This document shows positions 29,481 through 37,485 of a stretch of 53,327 nt of DNA, one piece after another. The stretch comes from a virus: positions 1 to 53,327 of the IMG/VR virus record IMGVR_UViG_3300025413_000034; one strand, written 5' to 3'. Positions within the stretch are counted from its first letter, which is position 1. Each line of letters begins with the position of its first letter. Below the pieces are notes generated by a model. It did no database searches, had not been told where the DNA came from, and saw only the letters and a list, made by a program, of their open reading frames with translations. The position numbers were made by a program, and so were the translations under genes.

Positions 29481-29795
29481 ATGAACTACTTCGTAGTCGT
29501 ATGTCCAGACGGCAACTTCAGTCTCCGTCAATCAGAGTCAGCAATTTATACCCACGCATCGTGTCTAACCGATGATGAGGGCTGGGGCGTACTCGGCTTT
29601 CATAAGACCGCAAAGAGTGGCTTGTCCGCATTAAAGACCTACATCAATCGGAAAGTGAAGTACGGCAAGCCTGCGCCATATGTGAGTGGCGTTATTGAGA
29701 CCCAGCAGATCGATCGTAAGACCTACAACGATCTCAAGTCTGGAAAGATCACTGGCTCAGATCTAGTGATCGGCAAGGTCGAAACAGCCCTCTAG
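29481..29795 (+). CDS. Hypothetical early protein
   Basis: 104 aa (MNYFVVVCPDGNFSLRQSES), mixed alpha/beta; 'LSALKTYINRKVKYGKPAP' and 'GKITGSDLVIGKVET'. Ribosome region GAAAGGCAAATCC is repeated exactly before the next gene. The family is not recognised. First gene of the plus-strand block. Confidence 0.6.
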   Translation: MNYFVVVCPDGNFSLRQSESAIYTHASCLTDDEGWGVLGFHKTAKSGLSALKTYINRKVKYGKPAPYVSGVIETQQIDRKTYNDLKSGKITGSDLVIGKVETAL

Positions 29796-29801
29796 GGCTG
29801 T
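29784..29801 (+). terminator. Hairpin spanning the stop codon
   Basis: ACAGCCC-TCTA-GGGCTGT, perfect 7-bp stem. The TAG stop is within it. No T run, so probably attenuation or mRNA end protection. Confidence 0.45.
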
Positions 29802-29884
29802 CTGCTGGTCATGCCAGCACTGACGAGACCAATGTCAGCAATCACTCGCAAACTGGTGCAGTGATCAAGTGAAAGGCAAATCCA

Positions 29885-30061
29885 ATGTCACTAACTGCAA
29901 AGGGCAAGATCAAGCAAGAATCTCGCCTCAATCTCGATAACACGATCTACGACTTCGAGATTGACTTCGACACGATCAGCGACCTTGAGGACTTCATCTC
30001 CTACAACCGCAACCAGATCGTGGAAATCCGCTTCACTGGCAAATTGAAGAGGGAGATCTAA
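29885..30061 (+). CDS. Small hypothetical protein (58 aa)
   Basis: MSLTAKGKIKQESRLNLDNT, then an acidic middle (DFEIDFDTISDLEDFISY) and basic end. Preceded by the same 17-nt GAAAGGCAAATCCAATG segment as the gene before it. Confidence 0.5.
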   Translation: MSLTAKGKIKQESRLNLDNTIYDFEIDFDTISDLEDFISYNRNQIVEIRFTGKLKREI

Positions 30062-30065
30062 TTCA

Positions 30066-30248
30066 ATGGCAAAGCAACGCGTATTTATCGACACCGAAGG
30101 CAAGATCGTTGCCAAAGGCACGATCTCCCCTCAACTCATCGACCTGCTTCTCGCAGACGGCACTCGCTTCTTCTCGACCCGATCAGAGGGCTTCGAGATC
30201 AACTTCATCAAGTCACTCAACATCGCAAAGATCGTGAAAGGGGCGTAA
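30066..30248 (+). CDS. Small hypothetical protein (60 aa)
   Basis: MAKQRVFIDTEGKIVAKGTI; compact alpha/beta with 'GFEINFIKSLNIAKIVKG'. Close spacing to neighbours (4 nt and 2 nt). No family recognised. Confidence 0.5.
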   Translation: MAKQRVFIDTEGKIVAKGTISPQLIDLLLADGTRFFSTRSEGFEINFIKSLNIAKIVKGA

Positions 30249-30250
30249 TC

Positions 30251-30394
30251 ATGAGCAACATTCGATGCTCTACCTGCGTTATCAAGGGGCAGGGAATCTG
30301 CCTCCATGTCTCATTCGAATCAGCCATTCAGATCGATCATCTCACCGATGATCAACTCGATCTCGTCTCTGAGATCTTGAAGGGCATCAAGTGA
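30251..30394 (+). CDS. Small Cys-containing protein (47 aa)
   Basis: MSNIRCSTCVIKGQGICLHV, a C-x2-C...C-x-H possible metal site, then an acidic helix. AAAGGGG ribosome site 7 nt upstream. Stop overlaps the next GTG start (GTGA). Confidence 0.5.
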   Translation: MSNIRCSTCVIKGQGICLHVSFESAIQIDHLTDDQLDLVSEILKGIK

Positions 30395-30516
30395 AGTGCA
30401 TCGTCTGCCAGCGCGCTCTCACTTTCAACACTCGTCAGACTGCCCGATGCAAGTGCGGTGCAGTTGCAAAGATCACCAATAATCAAGTCTCATTCTCAGT
30501 AGGAGGAGTCAAATAA
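30391..30516 (+). CDS. Mini zinc ribbon (41 aa)
   Basis: GTG start: MKCIVCQRALTFNTRQTARC then KCGAVAKITNNQ: C-x2-C ... C-x-C. GTGA and TAATG couplings on either side. Confidence 0.5.
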   Translation: MKCIVCQRALTFNTRQTARCKCGAVAKITNNQVSFSVGGVK

Positions 30517-30626
30517 TGGAACTCAATAACATCGACAACGACCTAGAAGTGCTACGCAATTCGGTAGCACCCAGCCTCTACGCCTATCTCGTGGCATCAC
30601 TGTCACCAGAGAAGGTGAGCGCATGA
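30516..30626 (+). CDS. Mini-protein (36 aa)
   Basis: MELNNIDNDLEVLRNSVAPS, amphipathic helix. GGAGGAG ribosome site upstream (inside the preceding gene). Stop overlaps the next start as ATGA. Confidence 0.45.
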   Translation: MELNNIDNDLEVLRNSVAPSLYAYLVASLSPEKVSA

Positions 30627-30766
30627 AGGCACTGGGCGCGATCTTCTCAGCACTACTCATCGCTGGCGTGGCATTCATTGCCACGCATCACCCTGTCTAT
30701 GGCAAGTGTCATCAGGTCGCAGATCAGCGAATCTGCACACTCATCAAGTGGGAGGGCAATAAGTGA
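30623..30766 (+). CDS. Small exported or membrane-anchored protein (47 aa)
   Basis: MKALGAIFSALLIAGVAFIA is a signal peptide or membrane anchor. The remaining ~25 residues carry two Cys (GKCHQVADQRICTLIKWEGN) that could form a disulfide outside the cell. GTGA coupling to the next gene. Confidence 0.5.
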   Translation: MKALGAIFSALLIAGVAFIATHHPVYGKCHQVADQRICTLIKWEGNK

Positions 30767-31077
30767 GCACCAGATACGCAGATATCAAAGGCAAGAGCAC
30801 TACCAATGCAGGAGCGATCGAATACATCGCTAATCGCCAGCCGTTCAAGGCTAATTCCATGGCAGGCGTTTACTTTCAGGAGGGCGATTACCTGCCCACT
30901 GGTCGCTTGCAGAGCGATCTCGTGGCACTCCTCAAGGGTCACAAGCCAGACTTCATCGTCTACTCCTACGGCACGCCTATCGCATGGCATCACGCTGGTG
31001 GCTGGGAGATACCTGCAGTCCGCTACTCAGTGACCACCAGCAAGCATCAGGGCATCGTCAGAAGGGCGGTCTGGTAA
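30763..31077 (+). CDS. Small phage protein with YSYGTPIAW motif
   Basis: 104 aa, GTG start. 'LKGHKPDFIVYSYGTPIAWH' and 'AVRYSVTTSKHQGIVRRAV' form a pattern I recognise from many small phage and plasmid proteins (possibly DUF8033) of unknown function. ATG of the next gene overlaps its TAA. Confidence 0.6.
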   Translation: MSTRYADIKGKSTTNAGAIEYIANRQPFKANSMAGVYFQEGDYLPTGRLQSDLVALLKGHKPDFIVYSYGTPIAWHHAGGWEIPAVRYSVTTSKHQGIVRRAVW

Positions 31078-31190
31078 TGATCGCTCTTCTCTTCGCTATC
31101 TGCATTCCTATGGCTCTATTCGCCGTATGGCTCGACTCAGTACTCACTCCCGATATATCTCAAAGTCAATATCTAGAAGAAAAGGAATAA
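31077..31190 (+). CDS. 37-aa membrane mini-protein
   Basis: MIALLFAICIPMALFAVWLD is a single hydrophobic helix, followed by an acidic tail. TAATG coupling to the preceding gene. A longer in-frame start inside that gene is unlikely. Confidence 0.5.
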   Translation: MIALLFAICIPMALFAVWLDSVLTPDISQSQYLEEKE

Positions 31191-31194
31191 TCCA

Positions 31195-31473
31195 ATGGGC
31201 TCTAATTTCGCGCACGACCTTGCATCAGGAGATCTCGTTCAGTCACTCGAACAACAGATCTCAATTCACTTCTCATCGAATTGCTATCCACCAATCCCTC
31301 AATTCATGGTGGCACTCGGTGTTGAAGCAATTCAAGCAGTCAATGAAAGTGATTACACTCGTGAACTCACTCTGCCAGACGGCGTGCAATTCCGAAACTC
31401 GTTGACAGTCTCGGCACTCGATGCAGTCAATGCACTTCGACTCGATGCATGGATAGATGAAGGGGCTTACTAA
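31195..31473 (+). CDS. Hypothetical early protein (92 aa)
   Basis: MGSNFAHDLASGDLVQSLEQ; helical, acidic, with 'DAVNALRLDAWIDEGAY' at the end. AGAAAAGGAATAATCC precedes the ATG. TAATG coupling downstream. No family recognised. Confidence 0.5.
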   Translation: MGSNFAHDLASGDLVQSLEQQISIHFSSNCYPPIPQFMVALGVEAIQAVNESDYTRELTLPDGVQFRNSLTVSALDAVNALRLDAWIDEGAY

Positions 31474-31709
31474 TGCACTCAAAATCAATTCTCGTAACGA
31501 TTTATTACGAGCCAGAGGTCAAAGATCAACGACTCTTGCTTGATGATAATGACGGCTCAGAAGAGTGGGATTACGAACTCTCGCTCACCCATGTCCTTGA
31601 TGATCATCTCAAAGAGGTCAATGTCAACGGCGTTCGAATCATCGATGTCGCAATCGATACCGATCATGAACGCATTCATGAAGTACTAGCGCAGAAGGAG
31701 ATGCGATGA
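31473..31709 (+). CDS. Hypothetical acidic protein (78 aa)
   Basis: MHSKSILVTIYYEPEVKDQR; alternating strands and acidic helix ('VRIIDVAIDTDHERIHEVL'). Coupled by ATGA to the next gene. No family recognised. Confidence 0.5.
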   Translation: MHSKSILVTIYYEPEVKDQRLLLDDNDGSEEWDYELSLTHVLDDHLKEVNVNGVRIIDVAIDTDHERIHEVLAQKEMR

Positions 31710-32395
31710 CCACAACGACAGGCAAGCCTGCTGGCTCAAAGGCAGGCAATCAGTACGGCACTTTCAAAGTACATTACTGCTCACCAGCGCAGGCACGCTT
31801 CATCGCTCGCTTGCTTGAAGAGCGCGTGCATGACTTCAAGATCACCGATGCAACTCGTGTCAATAAGAAGCACGCGACTCGCATCATCGATCAACTCTTG
31901 AATTGCCCGAAGAAGTACATCGAGCCAATCACTGAGAAGCAACTCTCATACGCTGATCTTCTGCTCAAGACTCGCATCGGTGCAGATGCAATTCTCAAGG
32001 CGTGCCTGCACTTATCGAAAGTGAACACGATCTACGAACTCGATCGTGATCATGCGAAGAAGATGATCGACTCACTCGTCACTCTGCCAAAGATACAAGT
32101 CGCAGAGCCCGATCTTGAAGTCGGTGCATATCGCCATAATGACCAGATCTGCTCGGTACGCAAGTCTCGTGAATCTGGTCGCTTGCACGCGTATGTCTTT
32201 AATCTCGTGACAAAGCAGTGGGAGTTTGCTCGTGGTCTGGTCTATGAGATCAAGCCAGAAGAGCGACTCACACTCGCGCAGGCAATGCAATTCGGTGCGA
32301 GCACTGGGTTCTGCGTTCACTGCGGTCGCACTCTCACTGTCCAGAAGTCAGTCGTTGCTGGCATGGGGCGCGTATGCGCCTCAAAGTATCACTAA
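31706..32395 (+). CDS. DUF6011-type zinc protein
   Basis: 229 aa. Two helical repeats of the 'SPAQARFIARLLEERVHDFK' / 'TEKQLSYADLLLKTRIGADA' type, a mid beta region (VGAYRHNDQICSVRKSRESG), and a C-terminal 'GFCVHCGRTLTVQKSVVAGM' plus 'GRVCASKYH' zinc site characteristic of DUF6011. Such proteins are widespread in actinophages and plasmids with unknown role, probably nucleic-acid related. Confidence 0.7.
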   Translation: MTTTTGKPAGSKAGNQYGTFKVHYCSPAQARFIARLLEERVHDFKITDATRVNKKHATRIIDQLLNCPKKYIEPITEKQLSYADLLLKTRIGADAILKACLHLSKVNTIYELDRDHAKKMIDSLVTLPKIQVAEPDLEVGAYRHNDQICSVRKSRESGRLHAYVFNLVTKQWEFARGLVYEIKPEERLTLAQAMQFGASTGFCVHCGRTLTVQKSVVAGMGRVCASKYH

Positions 32396-32403
32396 GGGGA
32401 GCA

Positions 32404-32679
32404 ATGAAAGAAAATCTGATGTACCAATTCGAACTCGATGAACTCGGCATCATGGGCGCAATGCTCGCTAAGTCTCTCGACTTCGCCAATGATCAAGATG
32501 CACCAACAGTCATCATCGCCACTCTCGAATCTGCACTCGATAAATTGCAAGTGATTATCGATGCACGATGCGAAGAACATAACGCCTTCGTGGATATCAC
32601 CGAGTCACTCGATGATCTCTTCGATGTATCGCGTGCAATCGTTAAAGACCCAGAAGTATCCACACCAGATTACAACTAA
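32404..32679 (+). CDS. Hypothetical acidic helical protein
   Basis: 91 aa from ATG 32404 with AAGGGGAG 4 nt upstream. 'YQFELDELGIMGAMLAKSLD' and 'IATLESALDKLQVIIDARCE' suggest a helical bundle. It lies directly before the AAA ATPase. Confidence 0.5.
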   Translation: MKENLMYQFELDELGIMGAMLAKSLDFANDQDAPTVIIATLESALDKLQVIIDARCEEHNAFVDITESLDDLFDVSRAIVKDPEVSTPDYN

Positions 32680-32689
32680 GGAGCAATCA

Positions 32690-33562
32690 ATGAATCCACT
32701 CAATCAACTCGTGCCAACTCTTGAATCTCAAGAGCACTACATCGACCGCAACTGGTGCGGTGTCTCTGGTCTGCAGATCGCAGACTTCGCTCGCAAGCAT
32801 AAGATCAATATGCTCAACGCTGGTCATGCTGGTACTGGTAAGACTTCATTCGCTCAGTACTACGCGAGCCAGCGTGGTCTGCCGTATGTAGATCTCCCTT
32901 CTAACTCGGCACTCAGTGCGAATGAGTTGCAAGGCAACTGGGTCTCTGGTGACGGCAAACTCGACTGGGTCGACTCGATCTATGTCGAAGTCTGGCGCAA
33001 TGGTGGCGTGCTCAATCTCGGTGAGATCGATCAACTCGCAAAGAATGCTCAATTCTTCTTCCACCCAGCCATGGATCATCGTCGTACTCTCACGCTCACT
33101 GCCAAAGATTACGAAGTGGTGACTGCTCACCCAGATCTCATCGTGATCGCTGACTGGAATCCTCTTTATCGCGGTCGACAACCTCTCTCTGAGTCGTGGG
33201 CTGATCGCTTCCAACTCAAACTGCGTTACGAGTACGACCGCGACATCGAGAGCAAGATCATCAAGTCAGAATCGCTTCTTGATCTCGCGTTCGGTATGCG
33301 ATCTCAGTCTCGTGGTGTTGATCTCGGTCATGCGAGCAAGTCGACAGTGTTCGAGACACCGATCACTCCACGCATTCTCAAGACCTTCGAACTCGTAGCG
33401 AAGGAATTGAGTTTCGATCTCGCCTGTGAGATCTTCACCAATAACTTCACTGATGAAGAACGCCCAGCAGTCAAGATGCTTCTTGAAGGCGCGTCGTTCA
33501 ATATCAAAGATGAACTCGGCATCGATAACGATGCAGTAACAACTCAGCACGAATCAGTCTAA
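32690..33562 (+). CDS. CobS/MoxR-like AAA+ ATPase
   Basis: 290 aa from ATG 32690 (MNPLNQLVPTLESQEHYIDR), with AAGGAG upstream. Walker A 'NAGHAGTGKTSFAQYY', Walker B 'GGVLNLGEIDQLAK', sensor 1 'LIVIADWNP', arginine-finger region 'SESWADRFQLKLRYEYDRD'. The closest familiar proteins are CobS (cobaltochelatase small subunit) and MoxR ATPases, which act on a VWA partner. The VWA gene follows 10 nt downstream. Cyanophages and large phages carry cobS homologues. Here it may insert Co into a corrinoid or remodel a VWA-bound client. Confidence 0.75.
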   Translation: MNPLNQLVPTLESQEHYIDRNWCGVSGLQIADFARKHKINMLNAGHAGTGKTSFAQYYASQRGLPYVDLPSNSALSANELQGNWVSGDGKLDWVDSIYVEVWRNGGVLNLGEIDQLAKNAQFFFHPAMDHRRTLTLTAKDYEVVTAHPDLIVIADWNPLYRGRQPLSESWADRFQLKLRYEYDRDIESKIIKSESLLDLAFGMRSQSRGVDLGHASKSTVFETPITPRILKTFELVAKELSFDLACEIFTNNFTDEERPAVKMLLEGASFNIKDELGIDNDAVTTQHESV

Positions 33563-33572
33563 GGAGCACTAC

Positions 33573-35516
33573 ATGGACAAGATCAATGTAACTGATCTCG
33601 GAGAGATCTTCGATGCACTCAAAGAACTCACCGAAGATCAGAAGGCAGAAGAGGCTAAACGCCAGCGCATCGAACGCTTCACTGGCTTCTTCTCTCGCGT
33701 GAACTCTGCCTTCACATTCCGACCAGTGACAGTGACAGTGGAGTCATCACCGATCAAAGCACCAGCGTGGTCTGGTGCTAGCGATGTCCACTTCAATGCC
33801 AATGAGATCGGTGAACTCGACACTGCGGAGTCGATCGCCAGCATCAAGGGTCTTGATCTGCATGAGGTCAGCCACATTCTCTACACCAGCAGAGAAGGTA
33901 GCGATCTTGTCTCGTCAGTGATCGATAAGAAGATGTGGACTGCATTCAATGCGTTAGAAGATCAGCGCATCGAGTCATTCTTCACTGCAAAGTATCCTTC
34001 GACTGTCGCGTGGTTCTCAGCGATGATCTTGACTCACTTCAAGAGCAACCCAGAAGTGTTCGAGAACTCGTACCCACTACTCTGCGGTCGCAGGTATCTG
34101 CCAGTCGAGATTCGCAGAGAGTCTCGTGCGCTCTATCCTCATCAGGACAAGGTCGATGAGTTTAAGGCGATCATCAATGAGTACCGCACTCTCGTATTCC
34201 CCACCGATACAGATCGCGGTCTTGAGTTGATCGAGCAGTATTACAACCTCTTGCCGAAGAGTGAAGGTGGCAATGGTGATGAGACTGGCGAGACTAAGTA
34301 CAAGGCAGTCAATGGCGATGCAGAAGGCGGTCGACCAGTGAAGGTCATTGACCCATGCGGTCATGGCTCACGACCTAATGAGGGTATTGAGTCAACTCCT
34401 ACCTCTCGCCCAGTACCACCCCGCCAGCAGGAGAAGGAGCGCGATCGTGCTGGTAGCAAGCCAGAAGATCTCGATGACGATCTCCCAGAGATCAAGGCAG
34501 AGGATATCGACTGGTCTGACTTCGATGATCAGGGCGATGATCAGGGCGATAAGTCTGATGAGACAAGTAACTCTGACGGCGGAGAGTCTGGTGATGCAGA
34601 AGTTACTCCACCAGAGGGCGAGTCAACGGCTGGTGCTGATGCCAGCGAGATGATCTCGACAATGCTCGAAGAGATTCTTAGCGAGTCAGGTATCGCTCAG
34701 GAGATCAACGACATTCTTCGAGTCATCAGTGGTCAGCCCACTCTCACATCGAATAACTCACAAGAGCCAGAGCGTGCTCGCTATAGCGAGATCTCACCAG
34801 ACTCAGTGACAGTCGATGCATCACGATCATTCGGTCGTGAACTCGAACGCCTGCGTGCCTCATTCGACCCAGCATGGGATAGATACGAGAACTCTGGTCG
34901 CTTGAGTGTCGGTCGATATATGCGTGGCGATGACTTCGACACGATCTTCGACCAATGGAATGAAGGTCGTGAAGATGCGACTGACATCGAATGCGTGATC
35001 GCTATTGATCACTCTGGCTCGATGTCTGGTAGCAAGATCGCCAATGCAAATCGTGCGATGTATGCAATCAAGCGAGCACTCGATCGCATCGATGCAAGCA
35101 CGACAGTGATCGCATTCTCTGACGAGACTCATCTCCTCTATCGCGCAAGCGAGAAGGCAAACTCTCAGATTCGAGATTCATTCAGTGGTGGTGGCACTAC
35201 CCCAGATCAAGCGATCAAGTACGCAACGAAGTTGCTTGCAGAGAGTGATCGCAAGATCAAGATCTTCTTCGTGATCACTGACGGCGAGTGGTACGGAGAT
35301 CAGACTACGAATGAAGATGCAATAAAGCGCATGGGTCAGTCTGGCGTGCTGACTGCGTTCGCTTATATCCCAGAGAAGAATGAAGAGGTCGTACTCACTG
35401 CAGAGAAGGCTCACAACTGTGAGATCGGTGCAGTAGTTGCTAACCCATTCGATCTCGTCACCATGGCAAGAGCGATCGTGAAGTACGCGATCTCTCGCAG
35501 ACTCACTAACGCGTAA
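33573..35516 (+). CDS. CobT-like protein: metallopeptidase-type N-terminus, acidic linker, VWA domain
   Basis: 647 aa. 'LDLHEVSHILYTS' gives an HExxH zinc site (H97-E98-x-x-H101). 'FNALEDQRIESFF' about 28 residues later provides the acidic third ligand and mirrors the CobT 'ALEDARVE' segment. Residues ~300-360 are an acidic linker as in CobT. The C-terminal VWA has the MIDAS 'IAIDHSGSMSGSKI' (Asp479), Thr in 'SGGGTTPDQAI' and Asp in 'FFVITDGEW'. With the upstream AAA ATPase it forms the classic ATPase-VWA pair of chelatases and MoxR systems. Confidence 0.75.
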   Translation: MDKINVTDLGEIFDALKELTEDQKAEEAKRQRIERFTGFFSRVNSAFTFRPVTVTVESSPIKAPAWSGASDVHFNANEIGELDTAESIASIKGLDLHEVSHILYTSREGSDLVSSVIDKKMWTAFNALEDQRIESFFTAKYPSTVAWFSAMILTHFKSNPEVFENSYPLLCGRRYLPVEIRRESRALYPHQDKVDEFKAIINEYRTLVFPTDTDRGLELIEQYYNLLPKSEGGNGDETGETKYKAVNGDAEGGRPVKVIDPCGHGSRPNEGIESTPTSRPVPPRQQEKERDRAGSKPEDLDDDLPEIKAEDIDWSDFDDQGDDQGDKSDETSNSDGGESGDAEVTPPEGESTAGADASEMISTMLEEILSESGIAQEINDILRVISGQPTLTSNNSQEPERARYSEISPDSVTVDASRSFGRELERLRASFDPAWDRYENSGRLSVGRYMRGDDFDTIFDQWNEGREDATDIECVIAIDHSGSMSGSKIANANRAMYAIKRALDRIDASTTVIAFSDETHLLYRASEKANSQIRDSFSGGGTTPDQAIKYATKLLAESDRKIKIFFVITDGEWYGDQTTNEDAIKRMGQSGVLTAFAYIPEKNEEVVLTAEKAHNCEIGAVVANPFDLVTMARAIVKYAISRRLTNA

Positions 35517-35526
35517 GGAGCGATCA

Positions 35527-36135
35527 ATGAAGCAAGGCGATCTCAAGGTCGGTGTCGTGTACGGAGTAATTCCTTCATGGGATTACTCATCGTCTGATAA
35601 GAAGAATCCAGAGAGGGCTCAACGGCGCGATCTGGCTAAGGCAGAACTGGTCAGTCTCAATAAGTATGCCTATGAGGTATACCGATCTGAGAACCCAAAT
35701 GATGCAACCTTCAAGCCAGCCCCTAAGGGCTCTCGATCTGTCGGCTATCTAGTGAAGTCAGATTCATATGGTGCTAACACTCTCTACTGGATATCTCGAC
35801 CTCAGGACATCGTGGCTGAGTACACCAGCATGGAGGAGCGTTGGGTCAAGGCAGAAGAGTTGGAACGCCTTCGTGTAGAGCAGGAGCGCAAAGAGCGTGA
35901 AGATCGCCAGCGATTAGAGCGCGAGTTGCAGGAGCGTGCTGATCGCGTTGCTAAGGCAGTCAAGGATTCACTGCGGACAATCATCGGCAATCGAGTTGAC
36001 TCGATCGAACTCTCAAGCCGTAGCAAGCGCAATGATCAAGGCGAATACATTCCGACATATCGATTCGATCTCGATCTGTCTACGATGCAAGTAATAGTGG
36101 AGAAGGTTCTAGAAGCAAGGGATATGGTGCGATGA
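35527..36135 (+). CDS. Hypothetical protein with coiled coil
   Basis: 202 aa. N-terminal beta domain (GVVYGVIPSWDYSSSDKKNP; VGYLVKSDSYGANTLYWI), central Arg/Glu coiled coil (VEQERKEREDRQRLERELQE), C-terminal 'YRFDLDLSTMQVIVEKVLEA'. TAAGGAGCG precedes the ATG. It may be a third component of the AAA-VWA system, given close spacing; not recognised. Confidence 0.5.
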   Translation: MKQGDLKVGVVYGVIPSWDYSSSDKKNPERAQRRDLAKAELVSLNKYAYEVYRSENPNDATFKPAPKGSRSVGYLVKSDSYGANTLYWISRPQDIVAEYTSMEERWVKAEELERLRVEQERKEREDRQRLERELQERADRVAKAVKDSLRTIIGNRVDSIELSSRSKRNDQGEYIPTYRFDLDLSTMQVIVEKVLEARDMVR

Positions 36136-36884
36136 CTGATTCATTCTACTTAAAGCGGTTGAAGAACTTCTATGAGAGCAAGGACTACTCACCAGAAGAG
36201 GGTCATGTCTGGTACTCAAGTTGGCTTAACCGCAAGTCGTTGGGTAACACTGCAGAGATGCAGTACTCGGAGATCTCGTACACCGAAGAGACCTACAAGG
36301 GTCATCAACTCATCATTCGCAAGATGACGATTAAGTGGGCATTCGTTCTTACGAGTGGTCACTGTGGCAGGTTTACTGATGATGAAGTGAAGGCTTTCCC
36401 AGATCGTGCTGAGTGGCAGACTGAGACAACCTACTCAGCCTATGCGTGGCGCATTCGAGATCTCGATGTCGAGCCAGCAGTACTCGATCATATCTGGGGC
36501 GATGATCGCTTCATCATCGATAACTACACCACCAACTCGCATAAGCAGACCACGAGTAAGGCAAAGAAGCGCATCGATATTGAGGCGGTTCTTCTTGATC
36601 ACAAGTCAGTGCTTAACGAGTTAGCAGGAAATCTAGTGTGGGGTCAATCAACTACTCAGCCTTACAATCTCAAGGTTAATGACTGGGTATGGATTCGTGC
36701 TCATGGCAGATTACGCAACGGCATAGTTGTAGGCACTCAAGGTCGCAGGTTCATCGTGGGCTACACGACTCCTAGCAACCCTCACACCATGAAGTACAAG
36801 ACACTCAACCTCTCGGAGATCTATGTAGTAGAGGGAGATCTCATCGAGACACAAGCACACAACTTCGTACAGATAGGAGCATGA
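36132..36884 (+). CDS. Hypothetical protein with C-terminal SH3/KOW-like segment
   Basis: 250 aa (MTDSFYLKRLKNFYESKDYS). The last ~70 residues ('NDWVWIRAHGRLRNGIVVGT', 'GRRFIVGYTTPSN') look like a small beta barrel. ATGA coupling with the preceding gene. No family recognised. Confidence 0.5.
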   Translation: MTDSFYLKRLKNFYESKDYSPEEGHVWYSSWLNRKSLGNTAEMQYSEISYTEETYKGHQLIIRKMTIKWAFVLTSGHCGRFTDDEVKAFPDRAEWQTETTYSAYAWRIRDLDVEPAVLDHIWGDDRFIIDNYTTNSHKQTTSKAKKRIDIEAVLLDHKSVLNELAGNLVWGQSTTQPYNLKVNDWVWIRAHGRLRNGIVVGTQGRRFIVGYTTPSNPHTMKYKTLNLSEIYVVEGDLIETQAHNFVQIGA

Positions 36885-36885
36885 G

Positions 36886-37137
36886 ATGAAAGTCAGAGAT
36901 TTAATCGAGCAGTTAAATCGAGATCTCAAGCCAGATGATCAGATTATCGTGGCGTACTGGGATAAGGCAACAGTCGAGCAGTATGCAGAAGTAACTCTCA
37001 CCGATGATCAATGGACTGACATAGTTGCAGAGCAAGATTCGTATGAGGCAATCGATCTCGAACGCTTCGGTGAAACTCTGCAGGAAATTGCATCAGAAGT
37101 CGGTCAGTCAATCGATGAGGAGTCAGAAGATGATTGA
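36886..37137 (+). CDS. Small acidic protein
   Basis: 83 aa. 'MKVRDLIEQLNRDLKPDDQI' resembles the start of short phage proteins of the 'xLIxxLxxxDPDxxV' type; strongly acidic tail (SIDEESEDD). Overlaps the next gene by 8 nt. Confidence 0.5.
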   Translation: MKVRDLIEQLNRDLKPDDQIIVAYWDKATVEQYAEVTLTDDQWTDIVAEQDSYEAIDLERFGETLQEIASEVGQSIDEESEDD

Positions 37138-37333
37138 TCTATTCCTCAACACCAATGACGGCAGGTGGGTGCTTCATGCAACTAACTGCTCATGCAAGCG
37201 CACACGCAAAGATCGTGATCTCGATCTTGAAGGTAGATTCGAGTCGTTGCAAGATGCCCAGAAGGTCTGGGAGAACCGCAACGAGTCAGGTGTTACCGAG
37301 CACTTCTGTACAGACCTAAGGAGCAAGCAATGA
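37130..37333 (+). CDS. Small hypothetical protein (67 aa)
   Basis: From ATG 37130: MIDLFLNTNDGRWVLHATNC, 'GRFESLQDAQKVWENRNES', 'HFCTDLRSKQ'. Several Cys/His could bind metal. An earlier in-frame ATG lies deep inside the previous gene and is not favoured. ATGA coupling downstream. Confidence 0.45.
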   Translation: MIDLFLNTNDGRWVLHATNCSCKRTRKDRDLDLEGRFESLQDAQKVWENRNESGVTEHFCTDLRSKQ

Positions 37334-37485
37334 ACGATAAAGGCTTCCAGCATGACTTCGGGGCAGACGAATGGACATACCAATGCTCTGCCTGCGGAGT
37401 CATGCTCTACGCACCCACGCTCTACGAGATGCAGGAGGCATTACCACTCCACACCAAAGGTAAGGACTGCTTAGGAGGCTATTAA
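37330..37485 (+). CDS. Small zinc-finger-like protein (51 aa)
   Basis: MNDKGFQHDFGADEWTYQCS with 'YQCSACGVMLYAP' and 'LHTKGKDCLGGY': C-x2-C ... H-x5-C. Directly followed by the WhiB gene (GTG right after TAA). Confidence 0.5.
   Translation: MNDKGFQHDFGADEWTYQCSACGVMLYAPTLYEMQEALPLHTKGKDCLGGY

Noticed and set aside
30984-31190. 68-residue frame as one gene
   Set aside because: The first half lies inside the 104-aa gene; the TAATG coupling at 31077 indicates a 37-aa membrane peptide instead.
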